Below are positions 61,254-64,000 of a DNA stretch of 64,000 bases, piece after piece. The stretch is from contig CAMKEG010000003.1 in assembly GCA_946411505.1 (NCBI GenBank), forward strand, positions 186,001 through 250,000, written 5' to 3'. Made by a program: the position numbers and the translations under genes. The stretch comes from an uncultured Treponema sp. (GTDB lineage: Bacteria; Spirochaetota; Spirochaetia; Treponematales; Treponemataceae). A model generated the notes under the pieces. That model was not told the origin of the DNA. It was given only the letters and a program-made list of their open reading frames with translations, and did no database searches. Within the stretch, counting starts at the first letter, position 1; each line of letters starts with the position of its first letter.

Positions 61254-63188
61254 TTACTTGGACACGCACAAGGCTGGAACTACGCACTCAGTATTGTCAG
61301 GCGTGTGAAATGTTAACATGCCTTCCTCGGCGCAAACCGTCGGGACAGTGGTATATTCTACGAGATTTCTCAGCCACCAATATGCGGCGAATTCAGTTCT
61401 TGCCTCCGCTCCTCCCGCTCTGGTGTAGTCTGTTGTCTTGCGCTTGCGAGCGCTGTCAGAATAAATATTATTGGAAAAGCCGTACTCGCTTTTTTGGATG
61501 TCATAAGAGCTCAAAAGGAACGCTTTGACAGTAGTTGTTTCATTGTCTATGGCAACTGGCGCTATCTTGGAGAGCTGCCCGCCGAAAAAGGCGCTTTGGA
61601 CAAAAGCGTCGTTGAGCCATGCGCGAATTTCAGAATTAATGTAGCTCGTTTCGCTGCCATTGTACCGCCTTGCCGCAATGGCATTTTCCGCGAGCAAAAG
61701 CTTTTTGCCGCTGTAGTTGTCCGTAATGACGCGCCACTTTATTAGTTCCACTTTGAACCACTTTTCTGATTTTCCCTTAGTTCCGGCTAGACTGCCGTCG
61801 CTGTATTTGACACGCGGAGTCTGGTACATGTCGTAAGGTTCTATGAAGGCATTTTCCTTGGCTTTGACATACCAAGCTCCGTCGCTTCCGTAGCAATAGG
61901 TAAAGTCGCCATGGATTTGCGTTATTTTCTCGTTAACCGTAACGCCCTCGGCTTTTACTGTCTGCGGCCAGCGGCCGAAGGTGACGTATTTTCCGCTTGT
62001 TCCCACAGTTCCGTCCTCTCCGGACGCGAGTTCGTCATAGCCTCCGCTGGCCCAGTTGTTGGTGTCGTAAAAATTCGCCACCACAGTGACATTGCCTGCG
62101 GGCATTACAAATTCCCACTTGTTGTTATTGTTGTTGACGGCAATGAGGTCGATAGAGCCATCTTTGTTGACGGTGATTGAGTCAAGCGCCCATCCGCTGT
62201 CGGGCCATGCCGTTAGCGCCACTTTTTGTCCGACCGTGGCTGTTTCACATTCGCACAAAACTTTTCCACTATAAATAGTATGGATTTTAATCGTGTAGCC
62301 TATCGCGTTGAATGTCACGTTCACCTTGACATGGGTGTCAGGCATTTTGAACTTCCATGTGTAGTCCGATTCTTTTGTGACGGTAATTTGCTCGCCTATT
62401 TCGCCGTTGTCGCCAACTTTATTGGCAGAGACAGTTCCAATTTCATATCCCGCATCCGGCTTTATTGTAAGCGTAATGTCAGCGTCTTTATCCGCGCCGA
62501 CAACGTCTGAGGACACGGTTCCTTGCCCGCTTTTAGAAATGCCGATGCTGTGGACGGGATCCTCGCCCCACACAGCGTAAAGCATTGTGTCCTCAAATCC
62601 AATGTAAGTCGAGCAATCGCCCCATTCGCAGGCTTCAATTTTTGTGTCGGGCGACTTTGACCAGCCTACAAAGTTCCAATATTGCTCTCCGAATTCCCCT
62701 TCGACTTTTTTTATAAAGCCTTCGCCCAATTCATGTATCCCCGGCAAGTCTTTGCTCTCTCCGGCGGTAAAGGTTCGCGTCGCAGTCGCGGGGGTTTGGC
62801 TTCCGTTGTTGGCGTTGAAGGTAATCGTATAATCTTTTGCCGTAAAAAGCGCGGTTACAATGACATTTTGCGCGGGCATTTTAAATTTTCCGTCTGGCGC
62901 CGCAATGCCGGACGCATCTTCGCCGCAAACAAGGATTTGGGAAAGTTTGTATCCCGTGTTCGGCGCCGTTGTGAGCGTTATCTCCGTTCCTGCTTCCGCC
63001 TTGCTGGCGCTTGCGGTGACTTTTCCGTTTTCGATTGCGCCTGCAATTGTCACTGTATATTTGGCCGTAGCGGTAGCGGGGGTTGGTCCGGGCGTCAAGC
63101 CGCCGTCGGAACTGTTGGAGCAGGCGCAAAGGGCCAAGGCCATTAAAAGGCTGGCGGTTAGGTTCACAATGACAGTATGCTTTTTCAT
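61254..63188 (-). CDS. Repeat-domain surface lipoprotein with DUF6273 tail, paralogue 2
   Basis: This 644-residue protein has lipobox LCAC and AGGAGG at the start. The order is one InlB-like repeat, one Flg_new repeat (FNANNGSQTPATATR, FVGWSK), three InlB-like repeats ending in MPAQNV, MPDTHV and MPAGNV strands, then a C-terminal DUF6273 domain (about 400-644: YVTFGRWPQTV, LIKWRVI, LLLAENAIAARRYN, SEIRAWLNDAF, YWWLRN, VVPALCVS). The first 200 residues closely parallel paralogue 1. It is probably exposed at the cell surface. Confidence 0.87.
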   Translation of the reverse strand: MKKHTVIVNLTASLLMALALCACSNSSDGGLTPGPTPATATAKYTVTIAGAIENGKVTASASKAEAGTEITLTTAPNTGYKLSQILVCGEDASGIAAPDGKFKMPAQNVIVTALFTAKDYTITFNANNGSQTPATATRTFTAGESKDLPGIHELGEGFIKKVEGEFGEQYWNFVGWSKSPDTKIEACEWGDCSTYIGFEDTMLYAVWGEDPVHSIGISKSGQGTVSSDVVGADKDADITLTIKPDAGYEIGTVSANKVGDNGEIGEQITVTKESDYTWKFKMPDTHVKVNVTFNAIGYTIKIHTIYSGKVLCECETATVGQKVALTAWPDSGWALDSITVNKDGSIDLIAVNNNNNKWEFVMPAGNVTVVANFYDTNNWASGGYDELASGEDGTVGTSGKYVTFGRWPQTVKAEGVTVNEKITQIHGDFTYCYGSDGAWYVKAKENAFIEPYDMYQTPRVKYSDGSLAGTKGKSEKWFKVELIKWRVITDNYSGKKLLLAENAIAARRYNGSETSYINSEIRAWLNDAFVQSAFFGGQLSKIAPVAIDNETTTVKAFLLSSYDIQKSEYGFSNNIYSDSARKRKTTDYTRAGGAEARTEFAAYWWLRNLVEYTTVPTVCAEEGMLTFHTPDNTECVVPALCVSK

Positions 63189-63224
63189 AAAAAATCCTCC
63201 TGACGTTGGGCCGTTTTTAGAGGC

Positions 63225-63262
63225 TGCCTTTACTGCGACACGCGCAAAGTCGTCTCAAGCAA
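63225..63262 (-). pseudogene. Remnant of a third paralogue's 3' end
   Basis: Upstream of paralogue 2 the minus strand reads codons T-L-R-V-S-Q-stop and then about 40 bases ending in the AGGAGG site. This matches the end of paralogue 2 (A-L-C-V-S-K-stop) and its spacer to paralogue 1. Nothing upstream of it looks coding. Confidence 0.45.
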
Positions 63263-63340
63263 AAAAATGCCACAAGCGGCAGCATAAGACAAATAATAGC
63301 ATGAAATTGGAAAAAAGGCAAGAAAGATTTCGCCATTGTG

Positions 63341-63371
63341 TTGACAAAGCGAGCGGGGGGGGGGGTAATAT
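63341..63371 (+). promoter_or_regulatory. Promoter with an 11-base poly-G tract in the spacer
   Basis: TTGACA (63341-63346) and TAATAT (63366-63371) are separated by 19 bases, of which 63355-63365 are eleven consecutive G. Loss of two G would give the ideal 17-base spacing. AGGAGG and the ATG at 63400 follow. Confidence 0.8.
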
Positions 63372-63399
63372 AGTAGAAATTTCATTAGGAGGTTGTTTA

Positions 63400-64000
63400 A
63401 TGAAAATTTCAAAACTTTTGACAGCGCTTGCTGTCGCCGCCGCGGTGGCCGGATTTGCAAGCTGCTCAAATTCAAGCGACACGCCGGTTGTTCCTCCGGT
63501 TGTCTCGGGACCGTCTGTAAGAATTACAGGCTCGAATGTTATCGCCGCTTACGCGACAAGTCTTGCTAACGAGCCAACGCGTACGAATCTCTATGCCTTT
63601 CCCTCAAACTTTGGCTCAGACACAATCAAGTTCACTTGGTCTGTCGTTGAAGGAATCGAGCATGTGGCGCCTCTTCCCGCAAACGTTTATGATCGTCGTC
63701 TGGATGTCGAGGCTAAGAGTGGCGACACATCGGTTGAGAGCGCGAATCAGACTTTCAAAGTAAAGGTAGTTGTTCAGTCTACGACGAATGCAAGCAAAAA
63801 GGCCGAGGCCGAGTACACAGTTACGATTCTTAAGAAGACTACAGATGAAGCGGAAAGGGTTCCTTTGAAGTTCATCGAGTGGATGCCTGATTTTCCCTAT
63901 GTATACGATAATTATGCTACTACATCTGACTGCACTTTCAAACCGGCGACTGAGCATGCGGCTATCAAACCTGGCTTGACCGCTTCATTCGATGAGCCCA
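63400..64000 (+). CDS. Surface lipoprotein with immunoglobulin-like N-terminus (3' end cut)
   Basis: The ATG at 63400 follows AGGAGG and the frame stays open to the window end, so at least 200 residues are encoded. A lipoprotein signal ends FASC, followed by SNSSDTPVVPPVVSG. The mature part is beta-rich with alternating strands (IKFTWSVVEG, FKVKVVVQS, AEYTVTI), as in cadherin- or Ig-like surface modules. Its start is nearly the same in style as the two lipoproteins on the other strand. The promoter carries a poly-G tract, so expression is probably phase variable. Confidence 0.8.
   Translation, partial: MKISKLLTALAVAAAVAGFASCSNSSDTPVVPPVVSGPSVRITGSNVIAAYATSLANEPTRTNLYAFPSNFGSDTIKFTWSVVEGIEHVAPLPANVYDRRLDVEAKSGDTSVESANQTFKVKVVVQSTTNASKKAEAEYTVTILKKTTDEAERVPLKFIEWMPDFPYVYDNYATTSDCTFKPATEHAAIKPGLTASFDEP

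Noticed and set aside
63230..63475. Minus-strand frame of 81 codons over the poly-G promoter
   Set aside because: It is antisense to the lipoprotein signal sequence and promoter; only its last five codons look like a real remnant.

Overview
The window looks like a chromosomal segment of a spirochaete, most likely a host-associated Treponema of moderate GC. The evidence is indirect but consistent: many lipoproteins with short Treponema-like lipoboxes, a two-cNMP-domain regulator, PilZ and TPR proteins, ribonuclease Y, Rex, an lpt-type cluster next to pyrG, GatB, and a poly-G tract inside a promoter, as known upstream of phase-variable Treponema genes. It carries 54 protein genes (two cut by the window edges) and one tRNA-Leu. 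I see no transposase, integrase, phage gene or CRISPR array.

Layout. 1-3.2 kb: a cut EAL phosphodiesterase and a Gfo/Idh/MocA oxidoreductase. 3.2-7.7 kb, minus strand: pyrF, a pyrK-pyrD fusion and a secreted FMN/FAD fumarate-reductase-like protein. 8.2-12.5 kb: exported S41 protease, Sel1 protein and clostripain-like lipoprotein. 12.5-17.7 kb: lysA, a DMT transporter and two M16 peptidase lipoproteins, then tRNA-Leu. 18-21.8 kb: pyrG (with an altered glutaminase site), lptC, lptA, lptB. 21.9-31.8 kb: rny, a small outer-membrane-like protein, mrp, dus, CYTH, DUF975, sppA, a PTS IIA, a lytic transglycosylase and small unknowns. 31.8-35 kb: rex with its own operator, then serC-serA. 35-45.8 kb: rhomboid-like protein, vWA protein, TPR lipoprotein, GH2 glycosidase, a phosphorelay (REC-EAL, Hpt, hybrid kinase) and mscL. 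45.9-53 kb: a complete trp operon (E, GD fusion, CF fusion, B, A). 53-60 kb: gatB, DoxX-like, PilZ, TPR, DUF192, an unknown and a cNMP-binding protein. 60-64 kb: two tandem repeat-domain lipoproteins and, divergent, a cut lipoprotein gene behind a poly-G promoter.

Intergenic space is the most unusual part. Four families of folded dispersed elements recur: A (5 copies, each starting at a gene's stop or last codons), B (2), C (2) and D (3). In A and B the stems differ between copies but pairing is kept by compensating changes. Other signals are a pair of identical-architecture dyads at the trp promoter, a perfect Rex operator with a possible Rex-overlapped small RNA upstream of it, and a recurrent promoter geometry in which the ATG lies 6-8 bases after the -10 box with no Shine-Dalgarno (pyrF, pyrG, CYTH, PTS IIA, GH2, gatB, PilZ), suggesting leaderless mRNAs.

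How the parts fit: the segment joins pyrimidine (pyrF, pyrKD, pyrG), tryptophan, serine and lysine synthesis with envelope functions (lpt, M16 and S41 proteases, lipoproteins) and cyclic-nucleotide signalling (two EAL proteins, a PilZ receptor, a cNMP receptor and a CYTH protein).
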